Shown here: in pieces, positions 9,899-20,040 of the stretch
Layout: each line of letters begins with the position of its first letter
Position numbering within the stretch: the first letter of the stretch is position 1
Origin: Clostridiales bacterium
Lineage (GTDB): Bacteria > Acidobacteriota > Aminicenantia > Aminicenantales > UBA8522
Length of the DNA stretch: 64,000 nt
Direction of reading: 5' to 3'
Assembly (NCBI GenBank): GCA_029907205.1
Contig: JARYMI010000004.1
Coordinates: forward strand, 115,776-179,775
Notes under the pieces: generated by a model
Told to the model about the DNA's origin: nothing
Seen by the model: the letters and a program-made list of their open reading frames with translations, nothing else
Databases searched by the model: none
Made by a program: the position numbers and the translations under genes

Positions 9899-11268
9899 CA
9901 AAAAAATTCTGGTTCGCCTCCTTCCAAAAGATCCGAGTTAAGGCCTCACTTTTCGTCCTGTTTCTTCTCGTCTCGACGACACTCATTTTCTACTTTGTCA
10001 CGGTTCGGATCGTGAACAACCGGGTCCTCGATGAGCTCATCAAAAGAGTTGAGTCGCTCAGCCGGGGCATCGCCTCGACAGCCGGCTACAACCTTCTTTC
10101 CCAGGATCTTCTCGGGCTCGACAACATTGTTTTCAGGATAAAGAGCTCAAACCCTGACATCGAATCTGTCGCTCTGGTCAACACAGACAGCCGGATCATC
10201 GTTCACAGCGATATACACAAATCGGGTGAAAACTTCACCCCCGCAGAAGGAATCGTTTTCAAACAGGAGCCAGACGCCACGGTGATCGTGGAAGCGACCG
10301 GCCCTTCTGGAAGCTTTTTTCAGGTTTCCAGCCCCATCCGTTTTATGAATAAGCGCCTCGGAGCGGTTATTATTGACATCAATAAATCGGTTTTGATAGT
10401 AGCCCAGCGAGAAGCGCGAGAGAAAGTTGCTTTCGTTTTCGCGGCCATTCTTCTTCTCGGCGTTGCCAGCAGCTTTCTCTTTTCCTCATTCTTGACAAAG
10501 CCCATCCATGAGCTGTCCGTTGGCGTCGCTGAGCTTAAAGAAGGAAAAAGGCGACAGCCGCTGCGCGTTTATTCGCGGGATGAACTCGGACGGCTTACCG
10601 AGAGTTTTAACGAGATGACCGCCCTCATCACGACCCAGCAGGACAAGCTCAGCAAGTACGCTCAAGACCTCGAGGACGCATATGTTTCCACGGTGAGAGT
10701 GTTGGCCGCAGCCATCGACGCTCGGGATACGTACACGCTCGGCCACTCAACCCGGGTGGCTCAGCTTTCCGTCGCAATGGGCAAAGAAATGGAGCTCCGA
10801 AGCGCCGAGCTCGAAGACCTCGAAATCGCCTGTCTCTTCCACGATGTCGGAAAAATAAAAATCCCTGACGCTATCCTGCTGAAAAAAGGGAAGCTCGACC
10901 CGCTCGAACACAGAGAGATGGCCAGGCACACTGAATACGGGGCCGAGATCCTCAGCAAAGCGCCATCTCTGCTGAAGTACATCCCAGCTGTCAGGCATCA
11001 TCACGAATGGCACGACGGCACAGGCTATCCCGACGGGATAAGCGGGGACGAAATCCCACTGGCCGCTGCCATCATTTCTCTCGCTGATGTTTACGACGCC
11101 ATGACGTCGGAAAGGCCCTACCGCGAGGCTCTGACCGAGAAGGAGGCATGCCAAAAAATCACGGAACTCGCGGGAAGGCAATTTCATCCGGACCTGGTGA
11201 AAATCTTCATCCGAACCATAGAGAAAAAGCTGACTGAGATAAAAGGCTTGGATCAAGGCGGGGCATGA
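9895..11268 (+). CDS. Membrane-bound HAMP / HD-GYP domain protein (putative c-di-GMP phosphodiesterase)
   Basis: HDVGKIKIPD and HHEWHDGTGYPDGISGDEIPLAAAIISLADVYDAMTSERPYR; two TM segments and HAMP. Confidence 0.92.
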   Translation: MTKKFWFASFQKIRVKASLFVLFLLVSTTLIFYFVTVRIVNNRVLDELIKRVESLSRGIASTAGYNLLSQDLLGLDNIVFRIKSSNPDIESVALVNTDSRIIVHSDIHKSGENFTPAEGIVFKQEPDATVIVEATGPSGSFFQVSSPIRFMNKRLGAVIIDINKSVLIVAQREAREKVAFVFAAILLLGVASSFLFSSFLTKPIHELSVGVAELKEGKRRQPLRVYSRDELGRLTESFNEMTALITTQQDKLSKYAQDLEDAYVSTVRVLAAAIDARDTYTLGHSTRVAQLSVAMGKEMELRSAELEDLEIACLFHDVGKIKIPDAILLKKGKLDPLEHREMARHTEYGAEILSKAPSLLKYIPAVRHHHEWHDGTGYPDGISGDEIPLAAAIISLADVYDAMTSERPYREALTEKEACQKITELAGRQFHPDLVKIFIRTIEKKLTEIKGLDQGGA

Positions 11269-12122
11269 AACACACCCTAAAAAAGAAAGCATGGCTCTCT
11301 TTTCTTGCGACCTTAAGCCTCATCTATTGTGGCTGCGCCACTCAGAAAAAGATACCTCCTGAACAAGCCGCCCTCATCTTGCCCCAGCAGCATCTTGAAG
11401 CAGGCGAATACAGCCAGGCCATCGCCGCTTTCGATTCGGCCTACCGGGCGAATCCCGGCAATACAGCTATCAAGGAGGCGTTTGCCAGGTGTTTAGAAAG
11501 AATCAGACAGACGGCTGACCAAGCCTTCGAGAAAAATGACTATTCCCAGGCAGAAAAAACCTATTCCCTTCTCTTGGAGAACTTGAGAAGCATCAGAGAT
11601 CTTCAAGAATTGCTGGCCTTCTCTGAAAAATACCTGAACGATCGGATCAAAGAAAGCCGCGTTGCGCCAGCCACAAGAAGGGCTCGCCAGGCGCTTAAAA
11701 CCGGGGAGTTTGACCTGGCTCTCGCCGAAATGAAGTCACTTGTCCAGATCTATCCCGACGATCCTGATGTGCGGACAAGCCTGGTTAACCTCAGCCGAGA
11801 CATCAAGAGAACGGCTGACCTCGCCCTGGCGAGAGAAGATTATGCTATCGCAGGAAAAGCTTCCCATGCCCTTTTGAAAGGTTACTCGCTCCTGGAGAAG
11901 ACCGGGACAGGGCTGCCCTTTTCGCGCGCCGATCTCGACAATGCTATCAAGACCTGCCGGATTCAGCTGACGAGAAAAGGATTAGAACTGTACAGGAGGG
12001 GAAACCTGGCCGAGGCCATTTTTCTATGGCAGGGCCTGCTGGCTTTTGACCCGGATAACGTAGAAATCAAGAAAGCCGTCCAAACGGCTACCGAACAGCT
12101 CAAAAAAATTAAGAAAAAATAG
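11265..12122 (+). CDS. TPR-containing lipoprotein
   Basis: Lipobox SLIYCGCA; TPR-like repeats (LEAGEYSQAIAAFDSAYRANPGNTAIKEAFARCLER). Confidence 0.7.
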   Translation: MKHTLKKKAWLSFLATLSLIYCGCATQKKIPPEQAALILPQQHLEAGEYSQAIAAFDSAYRANPGNTAIKEAFARCLERIRQTADQAFEKNDYSQAEKTYSLLLENLRSIRDLQELLAFSEKYLNDRIKESRVAPATRRARQALKTGEFDLALAEMKSLVQIYPDDPDVRTSLVNLSRDIKRTADLALAREDYAIAGKASHALLKGYSLLEKTGTGLPFSRADLDNAIKTCRIQLTRKGLELYRRGNLAEAIFLWQGLLAFDPDNVEIKKAVQTATEQLKKIKKK

Positions 12123-12244
12123 GTTGGCCACTTTTTCGATTGCGGTTGGCCGTGACTCTCAGTATAATTCAGCCACATGTTTTTGCATGCCGGTTTGAAT
12201 AGAGGATTATCCTTCAAGCGATTTCTATTCACGGAGGGTTAACG

Positions 12245-13711
12245 GTGAGCACCAAGGACCAATTCCTATCCCGATGGGGCTTCCTGGCAGCCGCGCTTGG
12301 AATGGCCATCGGCACGGGCAATATCTGGCGTTTTCCCCGGATGGCCGCCCAGTACGGGGGCGGCGCTTTTATCCTTGCGTACACTCTGGCTCTCTTCTTA
12401 TGGTCGGCGCCTCTTCTCATGAGTGAGATGGCCATCGGCCGAAAAACACGCCGCGGGCCGGTCGGAGGTTTTCGTGATTTCTTAGACCGGCGCTTCACGT
12501 GGATGGGCGCCTGGATGGCTGTGGTCTGCATGCTGATCACCTTCTATTATTCGGTCGTCACCGGATACTGCCTTAAATATTTCGTTCTGGCTATGCAAGG
12601 AGCGTTCAAAGAAGGCGTTGACACAACCGCTTTGTGGAATGATTTTCTTTCCAAGCCTTTTGAAACAGTCCTTTTTCATGCGCTGGCCATCGGGCTGTGC
12701 GGCCTGGTCATCTACAGAGGCATTCAGAGCGGAGTGGAAAAGGTCGCCAAGCTGATGGTTCCAGCGCTCTTCATTTTTCTGGTCGTCGCGGCCGTGCGGG
12801 CTGTTACGCTCGCTGGAGCTGGGGAGGGACTCCGTTATCTTTTTGTTCCCGACTGGTCGAAGCTGGGCCAGCCTGCAACTTGGCTCCAGGCTTTCACCCA
12901 GTCTGCCTGGTCGACAGGCGCCGGTTGGGGCCTACTCCTCACCTACGCTATCTACACAACAAAGAAGGAGGATATCTCGCAAAACTGCCTCCTCGTGGGA
13001 TTCGGCGACCAGTCGATCGCCCTTTTGGCAGGGATGGCCATCATTCCGACGATCTTCGCCCTCTCTCCTAGCCTTGAACAAGCCAATGCTGCTATGGCCA
13101 GCGGTAACACCGGCTTGACCTTCATCTCGCTAGCCCAGCTTTTTCCGAAAATGGCCGGAGGGGTTATCATCGCTCCTGTCTTTTTTCTGGCCCTGGTCTT
13201 CGCTGCCTTCACCTCGCTCATCGCCATGGTCGAGGTTGGGGTCCGGTCTTTCATTGACGCCGGCTGGGACAGGAGGAAGGCGACGATTGCTATCGTCATC
13301 AGCTGTTTCCTTTTGGGCCTTCCATCTGCTCTCTTTCCGTCCTTCCTCGAAAACCAGGACTGGGTCTGGGGCGTGGCTCTCCTCCTGAGCGGATTCTTCG
13401 TCATCCTGGCCGTCTGGAAGTATGGCGCTGACAAGGTTCGCGCCGAGCTCATTAACCCGAGTGCCGACATCAAAATGGGCCGCTGGTGGAGTTTCATCAT
13501 CAAGTTCGTTTCGCCCGTTGTGTTCCTGGTTCTCACCTGTTGGTGGTTCTACAGAGGAATCGTTGACAACCCGAGAGACTGGTGGAAGCCCTTCGGCACG
13601 TTCACGACGATGACTGTTCTCTTTCAGTGGGCCATCCTTCTCGTTGCCTTGCCCGCTGCTAACAGGCTCCTGGCAAGATGGGTCAAGGCATCTCCTCCGG
13701 AGGTAGATTGA
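12245..13711 (+). CDS. Neurotransmitter:sodium symporter (NSS/SNF) family transporter
   Basis: RWGFLAAALGMAIGTGNIWRFPRMAAQYGGGAFILAY is the canonical NSS TM1 motif. Confidence 0.95.
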   Translation: MSTKDQFLSRWGFLAAALGMAIGTGNIWRFPRMAAQYGGGAFILAYTLALFLWSAPLLMSEMAIGRKTRRGPVGGFRDFLDRRFTWMGAWMAVVCMLITFYYSVVTGYCLKYFVLAMQGAFKEGVDTTALWNDFLSKPFETVLFHALAIGLCGLVIYRGIQSGVEKVAKLMVPALFIFLVVAAVRAVTLAGAGEGLRYLFVPDWSKLGQPATWLQAFTQSAWSTGAGWGLLLTYAIYTTKKEDISQNCLLVGFGDQSIALLAGMAIIPTIFALSPSLEQANAAMASGNTGLTFISLAQLFPKMAGGVIIAPVFFLALVFAAFTSLIAMVEVGVRSFIDAGWDRRKATIAIVISCFLLGLPSALFPSFLENQDWVWGVALLLSGFFVILAVWKYGADKVRAELINPSADIKMGRWWSFIIKFVSPVVFLVLTCWWFYRGIVDNPRDWWKPFGTFTTMTVLFQWAILLVALPAANRLLARWVKASPPEVD

Positions 13712-13712
13712 A

Positions 13713-13826
13713 ATGAAAACTTATGTCTGGATGATGATCATGTTAGCGATCAATTGGGGGGGTTTTATCTATCTTCTCATTCGCACCTCGCGGAGAGAAG
13801 CGAGGAAAACGAGGACCAAGCCTTAA
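13713..13826 (+). CDS. MetS-like NSS transporter small subunit (37 aa)
   Basis: Translated manually: MKTYVWMMIMLAINWGGFIYLLIRTSRREARKTRTKP; one TM, starts 1 nt after the NSS stop codon; resembles MetS family small subunits; absent from the supplied ORF track because of its length. Confidence 0.75.
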   Translation: MKTYVWMMIMLAINWGGFIYLLIRTSRREARKTRTKP

Positions 13827-13935
13827 AAGAAATTCCGCGCTCACCAAGAACTTAATCAAGCAAAAGAGGGAAGAAAACGACGCGTTCTCCGTCTAAAATT
13901 TGATGAATAATAAGTATATACAGAAAAAGGAGGCC

Positions 13936-15522
13936 ATGATGCCCAGGAATATCAGAAGAGGATTAGTGACGCTTTTCTGCCTCGTTTCTCTCCCCCTGTT
14001 TGGACAAAAAGAGGAAAACACTCTCTCCCTTTCCCTCGAGGAATGCATTCAAAAAACGGTCAAAAATAACCTTGGCCTGGCCGTTGAGGTGCTGACCCCG
14101 GAGATTGCTGACCTATCGGTCGCTCTGGCCAATGAAAAATTCATGCCCGTGCTTTCTTTCAATTACAACAAGCAAGACACAAGGTCAGCCTCATATTCGT
14201 TTCTTGATGCCGAAGAAACCGTCGCGACGCTGCAGAACGACTATTCCTCCCAGGTCTCGCAACTTTTTCCCACAGGCGGCAACTTGCTTGTTAGCCTCAC
14301 CGGCTATCTGATTGACACAAACAGAAGGGCTCAGACGATCAACCCGCGCTACGGAAATACTCTCCGTTTAACCTTCAGCCAGCCACTGCTCAAAGATTTC
14401 GGGTTTAAAATGACCCGCCGGGAGATCATCATCGCTCACAACGGCAGAGATATTTCAGAACAAAACTTCGCCAAAATCATGGCGGACACGATTTACAGCG
14501 TTGAGAGCGCTTACTGGAATTTCGTTTACAGCATAGAGAACTTGAACGTCCGCCGGCAATCGCTGAAACTGGCCCAGGAATTGCTGGAGAAGAACAGGGC
14601 CGAAATCGAGGCGGGCACTCTCGCGCCCATTGAAATCCTTACGGCTCAAGCAGACGTCGCCACAAGAGAGGCGGATATCCTTGAGGCGGAGGCTATGGTT
14701 AAGAACAATGAAGATCTTCTCAAGACCATCATCAATCTTCCGGCCGAAGTGGAGAATGCTGAAGACGTGAGGCTCATTCCCTCTGACAAACCTTCCGTCA
14801 TCAAAAAAAACATCAGCCTTGAGGAAGCCCTGAGGGCAGCCATGCAGAACAGGCCAGACCTTCAGGCGACGAGGATAGACAAAAAAAACAAAGAGCTCAA
14901 CCTGAGCTATGCCCGAAATCAGCTCTTTCCCGATCTCCGGTTTCAGGCCTCCTACTGGAGTCCGGGAATCTCGGGAGACCGGGTTCTGTTCGAGGGCGGG
15001 AATGCTCTGACAGGCAAGGTGATTGGAAAAATCCCTGGAAAAAGCTCTGATGCCCTTAAGGATGTTCTCGATTTCAAATACAAGAACTGGTCTGTTGGGT
15101 TGACCCTTTCCTTTCCCCTGAATAACCTTCTTTCTCGGGCTTTCTACGCCCAGGCAAAGCTCAACCTCGAGCAAGCCAACCTGAGAATAAGAAACCAGGA
15201 ACAACAGATATTCCTGGAAGTAAAAACATCAGTCCGGGCCGTCCTGACGAATTACCAGCGTGTCGAAGCCTACCGAGCAGCACGGGAGCTGGCTCAGAAA
15301 AAGCTCGAAGCCGAGGAGGAGAAATTCAAGGTCGGCCTAAGCACGAACTATTTCATTCTTCAATACCAGAGAGATTTGGCCAATGCTCAGGTCATGGAGC
15401 TTAGGGCCATCGTGGATTATAATATATCGCTGGCCTATCTTAACCGAGTCCAGGGGACGGGTTCCAAAAGGCAGACGAGCGGCGGTTTCAAAGGAAAAGA
15501 GGCTGCGGCCAGCCAATTCTGA
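13936..15522 (+). CDS. TolC-family outer membrane efflux protein
   Basis: Signal peptide, LSLEECIQKTVKNNLGL, two coiled-coil repeat regions; start chosen at 13936 because AGGAGG precedes it (track ORF opens at 13900). Confidence 0.9.
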   Translation: MMPRNIRRGLVTLFCLVSLPLFGQKEENTLSLSLEECIQKTVKNNLGLAVEVLTPEIADLSVALANEKFMPVLSFNYNKQDTRSASYSFLDAEETVATLQNDYSSQVSQLFPTGGNLLVSLTGYLIDTNRRAQTINPRYGNTLRLTFSQPLLKDFGFKMTRREIIIAHNGRDISEQNFAKIMADTIYSVESAYWNFVYSIENLNVRRQSLKLAQELLEKNRAEIEAGTLAPIEILTAQADVATREADILEAEAMVKNNEDLLKTIINLPAEVENAEDVRLIPSDKPSVIKKNISLEEALRAAMQNRPDLQATRIDKKNKELNLSYARNQLFPDLRFQASYWSPGISGDRVLFEGGNALTGKVIGKIPGKSSDALKDVLDFKYKNWSVGLTLSFPLNNLLSRAFYAQAKLNLEQANLRIRNQEQQIFLEVKTSVRAVLTNYQRVEAYRAARELAQKKLEAEEEKFKVGLSTNYFILQYQRDLANAQVMELRAIVDYNISLAYLNRVQGTGSKRQTSGGFKGKEAAASQF

Positions 15523-15546
15523 AAGAAAGGACCTGTATAGAGCAAC

Positions 15547-16824
15547 ATGATAAAAACACCATTGAAAAACAAACTCGCCAAAAAGAAAAAACATGTGCTT
15601 TTAGCCGTTGCTGTTGTCATCCTCGGCTACATTGGCTGGAAGGTTGTCGAAGCAACTTTATTAGCCAACAAAGCGCCCGGGATGGGACAGAGGGGCTTCT
15701 CCGTCGCCGTCGAGATCGCGCCGATCGAGAAAGGGACTATCAGAGACGCTGCTCAGTTCTCAGGGACCCTGATTCCCAAATCCCAGTTCACCATCGCTCC
15801 CAAGATCTCCGGCCGGCTGAACCGCCTCCTGGTTGACATCGGCGACCCGGTCAGGAGGGACGAGCTTGTAGCTGTGTTAGAGGATGAGGAGTATCAACAG
15901 CAAGTCATTCAGGCAGAAGCGGACCTCCGCGTCGCCAGAGCCAACCTGGAAGAAGCCAAGAGTTCTCTGGAGATGGCGAAAAGAGACCTGGAGCGCGCAA
16001 GAACTCTGCACCAGAAAGGTATCCAATCGGATTCGCAACTGGATGCGGTGGTCGCCCAGTATGACGCTCAGGAGGCTCGATATAAAGTGGCTGTGGCTCA
16101 ACAGGCTAATAAAGAAGCAGCCCTGGAAACGGCCAGAGTCCGTCTTTCCTATACAAGGATCAAAGCCTCATGGGAAAAGGGGAGCGAGATAAGATATGTA
16201 GGAGAACGGTTTGTCGATGCAGGGGCGATGCTCTCTCCTAATACTCCCATCCTTTCCATTATCGACCTTCAACCGATGACGGCCGTTATCCACGTGACTG
16301 ACAGAGATTATTTCCGCTTGCAATCAGACCAAAGGGCGACGATCACGAGCAGCGCTTTTTCTGGCAAAACGTTCCTCGGCCATGTTGTCAGAATCGCTCC
16401 TCTCTTGAAGGAGACATCCCGACAGGCACGGGTGGAGATTGAAATCCAGAACCCCGAGGGACTTCTTAAGCCCGGCATGTTCATCACGACGACGGTCGAA
16501 TTCTCAAGGCGCGAGGAGACAACGGTCGTCCCTTTCAGCGCACTGGTCAACAGAAACGGACAGCAGGGCGTCTTTGTGGCCGATACCGAGAACAAGAAAG
16601 CCCGTTTTCAGCCAGTCCAGGTCGGAGTCATCGAGGGAACACGGGCTGAGATTCTCGAGCCAAGCTCAATCTCCGGGTACGTGGTCACTCTCGGACAGCA
16701 TCTTCTTGAGGACGGCGTAGGCATCATCCTGCCCTCGAGCACGCCTCTCGCCACAAAAACTCAGGCGGGCGCCCCCGGAAAACAGCCCAAGGTCAAAAAA
16801 GCTTCTCAAGGAGGAAAGCGATGA
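15547..16824 (+). CDS. RND efflux system periplasmic adaptor (membrane fusion protein)
   Basis: Lipoyl/hairpin/beta-barrel architecture: GRLNRLLVDIGDPVRRDELVAVLEDEEYQQQV, LKPGMFITTTVEFSRREETTVVPFSALV. Confidence 0.92.
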   Translation: MIKTPLKNKLAKKKKHVLLAVAVVILGYIGWKVVEATLLANKAPGMGQRGFSVAVEIAPIEKGTIRDAAQFSGTLIPKSQFTIAPKISGRLNRLLVDIGDPVRRDELVAVLEDEEYQQQVIQAEADLRVARANLEEAKSSLEMAKRDLERARTLHQKGIQSDSQLDAVVAQYDAQEARYKVAVAQQANKEAALETARVRLSYTRIKASWEKGSEIRYVGERFVDAGAMLSPNTPILSIIDLQPMTAVIHVTDRDYFRLQSDQRATITSSAFSGKTFLGHVVRIAPLLKETSRQARVEIEIQNPEGLLKPGMFITTTVEFSRREETTVVPFSALVNRNGQQGVFVADTENKKARFQPVQVGVIEGTRAEILEPSSISGYVVTLGQHLLEDGVGIILPSSTPLATKTQAGAPGKQPKVKKASQGGKR

Positions 16825-19800
16825 GCCTTTCTGAATTTTCCATCAAGCGCCCCATCTTCACAGTGATGATCACCCTCGCTGCCGTCGCCATCGGTCTTGT
16901 CTCCGTCAGCCGCCTGCCCATCGACCTGATGCCGGACATCACTTTTCCCACACTCAACGTCTCCACTTCCTACCAAAATACCGGCCCTGAAGAGATTGAA
17001 CAGTTGGTCACGCGGCCGATCGAGGAAGCCATGAGCGCCGTTCCTGGTGTGGAAGAAGTCTTTTCCATCTCGTCCGAGGGAAGCAGCACGGTCCGGGTCA
17101 TGTTTTCCTGGGGAGTCGACTTGGATGCAGCGGCCGACGATGTCCGGGAACGCCTTGACCGGGTCATTCCCCGCCTGCCCGAGGATGTCAACCGGCCGAC
17201 ACTCCGGAAATTCGACCCCGCCCAGTTTCCCATCCTGATGTTGGGCGTTGTGAGTAACCTTGACCCCATCCAGACGCGGCGGATCATCGACGAGCAGATC
17301 TCCTACCGGATCGAACGGATTCCCGGGGTCGCCTCGGTGGACATCTGGGGAGGGCTGCAGCGTGAAATCCAGGTGAACCTCTATCCCGATAAGGTTAAGG
17401 CTCTCGGACTTCCGCTCGACCTGATCATCAACAAAATCAGGCAAGAAAACATCGACCTGCCGGCCGGGGTCATCGAAAAAGGAAATTACGAAATTCTCGT
17501 CCGGATCCCCGGCGTTTACACAAACCTGGACGAAATCAAAGAGACGGTCGTGGCCATCCGGGAGGGAGTCCCGATACAACTCAAAGAAATCGCCAGCATC
17601 GAGGACACTCACCAGAAAATAACGCGCATCGCCAGAATCAACGGAAAGCCGGGAACGCGGATCGCCATCAATAAACAATCGGGGAAAAACACGGTCAAAG
17701 TGGCCGAAGGCGTGTTGAAGGAAATAGAGAGAATCCAGCAGGATCTCCCCCAAATCCAGCTCATCCCTGTTTCCAACAGCTCCCAGTACATCAAAAGAGC
17801 GATCAATAATGTCAGCAACGCAGCCCTTTACGGCGGCATCCTGGCGGTCGTTATCCTCCTTGTTTTTCTCACGAGTATTCGGAGCACGCTCGTTATCGCT
17901 ACCGCCATCCCCGTATCGGTCATTGCCACTTTTGCCCTCATCTATTTCGGCGGGTTCACCCTCAATATTTTGACGCTGGGCGGCCTGGCCTTAGGCATTG
18001 GGATGCTGGTCGATAACTCCATTGTCGTCCTGGAAAACATTTTTCGCCTGCAGGAGTCGGGCGTTCCTCCAGAAAAGGCTGCCGTCACCGGAAGTCAGGA
18101 AGTCCAGGCGGCCATTATCGCCAGCACCCTGACGACTGTGGCCGTGTTCATGCCGATGGTTTTTATCCGCGGCATGTCCGGGATCATGTTCAAGCAACTC
18201 GCTTATGTCGTCAGCTTTGCTCTTCTCTGCTCGCTCTTCGTCGCCCTGACTATTATCCCCATGCTCTCCAGCCGCGTCCTCAAGCCAGCGCCGCTGGCCA
18301 ACCCGCACCCGAAAAAACGGCAGCAAAAGGCTGCTGACCGGATCCGTCAGTCATTTAAGCAATTAGAAAATAACTATAAAAAGCTTCTTCATTATGCGCT
18401 TGATCATCGTCTTTTAGTTTTGGGGGTAACGGTTGCCCTTCTGGCTGGAAGCATCGCTCTTGCCCGGTTGGTGGGAAGTGAATTTTTGCCCTCTACTGAT
18501 GAGGGAGAAGCACGCGTGACGGTTGAGATGGAAGTTGGAACCAGGCTGAGGATTATGGATGATAAATTCAAGATGATCTCGGGAATCATCCGGAACGAAG
18601 TGCCCGAGCTGGAAAGCATTGAAGAAGGCATCGGCGGAGGCGGCTGGCGGGGCACGGCTAATACGGGGAATATTACGATCAAGCTCAAGCCCAAGTTCCA
18701 ACGCTCGAGGTCGAGCGAAGCCATTGCCGCTGACCTCAGGCGGAAGCTCGCGAACATTCCGGGAGTCCTCATCCGGACTCGGGCGGGCGGAGGCCAGATG
18801 ATGTTCGGCATGCGCGGAGGGGGAGGACAGGAACGGGTCCAGGTCGAGATTCGCGGTTATGACCTTGTGATGGCTGAAGCGCTGGCCCAGCAGGTTAAAA
18901 AAGTCGTCGAAAACGTCAAAGGAATCACTGATGTCAGGCTCAGCCGAGAGGTAGGAAAACCTGAGGAGCTTTTCATCATCGACCGGCATGCCGCCGCGGA
19001 CACAAAGCTCTCGGTCAGCCACATCGGGAGCACCGTCCAGACTGTCCTGACAGGAACCCAGGCCAGCATGTACCGGGAGGGCGGGCATGAATTCAGAATC
19101 CTGGTCAAGGTCAAGGATTCAGAACGGATGGATATTGACGATATTCTCGACCTGACGCTGACCAACGCCGAGGGACAGGCGGTGAGCCTGCGGAATGTCG
19201 TCGACACACGGCCGCGAAGAGGCCCGATGAGGATTGAGAGAAGAGACCGAGAACGAGTCCTGACCATTTCGGCTGAAATCGCCGGAAGGGACCTTGGGTC
19301 CATCATCGGTGATATCCGAGAGGGGCTTCGCACTGTCCCCATCCCCAGGGACTTCAGCGTGGCGTTTACCGGCGATTACGAGGAAAGACAAAAAGCCTTC
19401 CGGGAGCTCCTGGTGAGCATCATCCTGGCCATCTTGCTGGTCTATATGATTATGGCCATGCTTTATGAGTCCGTGCGTGACCCGTTCATCGTCATGTTCT
19501 CGGTTCCCCTGGCTGTCATCGGCGTTATTCTTATGCTCTTTCTGACCGGCACGACGTTCAACGTCCAGTCCTATATTGGGTGTATTATGCTGGGCGGCAT
19601 CGTCGTGAATAACGCTATTCTGCTTGTCGATTACACCAACCTCCTCAGGCGCCGCGACAAAATGGGAGTGCGGGAGGCCATCGAGGAAGCCGGCCGACGC
19701 CGCCTCCGCCCGATCCTGATGACGGCGTTGACGACCATCATGGCGATGACTCCTCTGGCTATAGGGTTGGGGGAGGGCGGCGAGGCTCAGGCACCGCTGG

Positions 19801-19913
19801 CACGGGCCGTCGTTGGTGGCCTGTTGAGCTCGACTCTGATTACCTTAGTTATCGTCCCTGTGGTCTATTTCCTGTTCGAAGGAAAAAGAGAAAAGAAAGA
19901 GCAGGAAGCTTAG
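16821..19913 (+). CDS. RND-family efflux permease (AcrB/MdtC-like)
   Basis: 1030 aa; [44 protein letters not shown]-terminal [21 protein letters not shown]. Confidence 0.96.
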   Translation: MSLSEFSIKRPIFTVMITLAAVAIGLVSVSRLPIDLMPDITFPTLNVSTSYQNTGPEEIEQLVTRPIEEAMSAVPGVEEVFSISSEGSSTVRVMFSWGVDLDAAADDVRERLDRVIPRLPEDVNRPTLRKFDPAQFPILMLGVVSNLDPIQTRRIIDEQISYRIERIPGVASVDIWGGLQREIQVNLYPDKVKALGLPLDLIINKIRQENIDLPAGVIEKGNYEILVRIPGVYTNLDEIKETVVAIREGVPIQLKEIASIEDTHQKITRIARINGKPGTRIAINKQSGKNTVKVAEGVLKEIERIQQDLPQIQLIPVSNSSQYIKRAINNVSNAALYGGILAVVILLVFLTSIRSTLVIATAIPVSVIATFALIYFGGFTLNILTLGGLALGIGMLVDNSIVVLENIFRLQESGVPPEKAAVTGSQEVQAAIIASTLTTVAVFMPMVFIRGMSGIMFKQLAYVVSFALLCSLFVALTIIPMLSSRVLKPAPLANPHPKKRQQKAADRIRQSFKQLENNYKKLLHYALDHRLLVLGVTVALLAGSIALARLVGSEFLPSTDEGEARVTVEMEVGTRLRIMDDKFKMISGIIRNEVPELESIEEGIGGGGWRGTANTGNITIKLKPKFQRSRSSEAIAADLRRKLANIPGVLIRTRAGGGQMMFGMRGGGGQERVQVEIRGYDLVMAEALAQQVKKVVENVKGITDVRLSREVGKPEELFIIDRHAAADTKLSVSHIGSTVQTVLTGTQASMYREGGHEFRILVKVKDSERMDIDDILDLTLTNAEGQAVSLRNVVDTRPRRGPMRIERRDRERVLTISAEIAGRDLGSIIGDIREGLRTVPIPRDFSVAFTGDYEERQKAFRELLVSIILAILLVYMIMAMLYESVRDPFIVMFSVPLAVIGVILMLFLTGTTFNVQSYIGCIMLGGIVVNNAILLVDYTNLLRRRDKMGVREAIEEAGRRRLRPILMTALTTIMAMTPLAIGLGEGGEAQAPLARAVVGGLLSSTLITLVIVPVVYFLFEGKREKKEQEA

Positions 19914-19964
19914 GGCCCTTCCTTCTGCATAAGAATCTATTTTTGTGGGATTTTTCTCAATTTT

Positions 19965-19993
19965 TTGACACGATTGGCCGCTTGTGGTATAGG
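19965..19993 (+). promoter_or_regulatory. Sigma70-type promoter (TTGACA-17-TATAGG) upstream of fucosidase
   Basis: TTGACA 19965-19970, 17-bp spacer, TATAGG 19988-19993. Confidence 0.55.
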
Positions 19994-20040
19994 CTTTTAA
20001 GCTCGGCGAAAATTTAAACAAGAAATGGATGGAGAATAAG

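Noticed and set aside
16806-17753. 315-aa minus-strand ORF inside the RND permease
   Set aside because: Antisense open frame due to codon bias in a clear AcrB-family gene.
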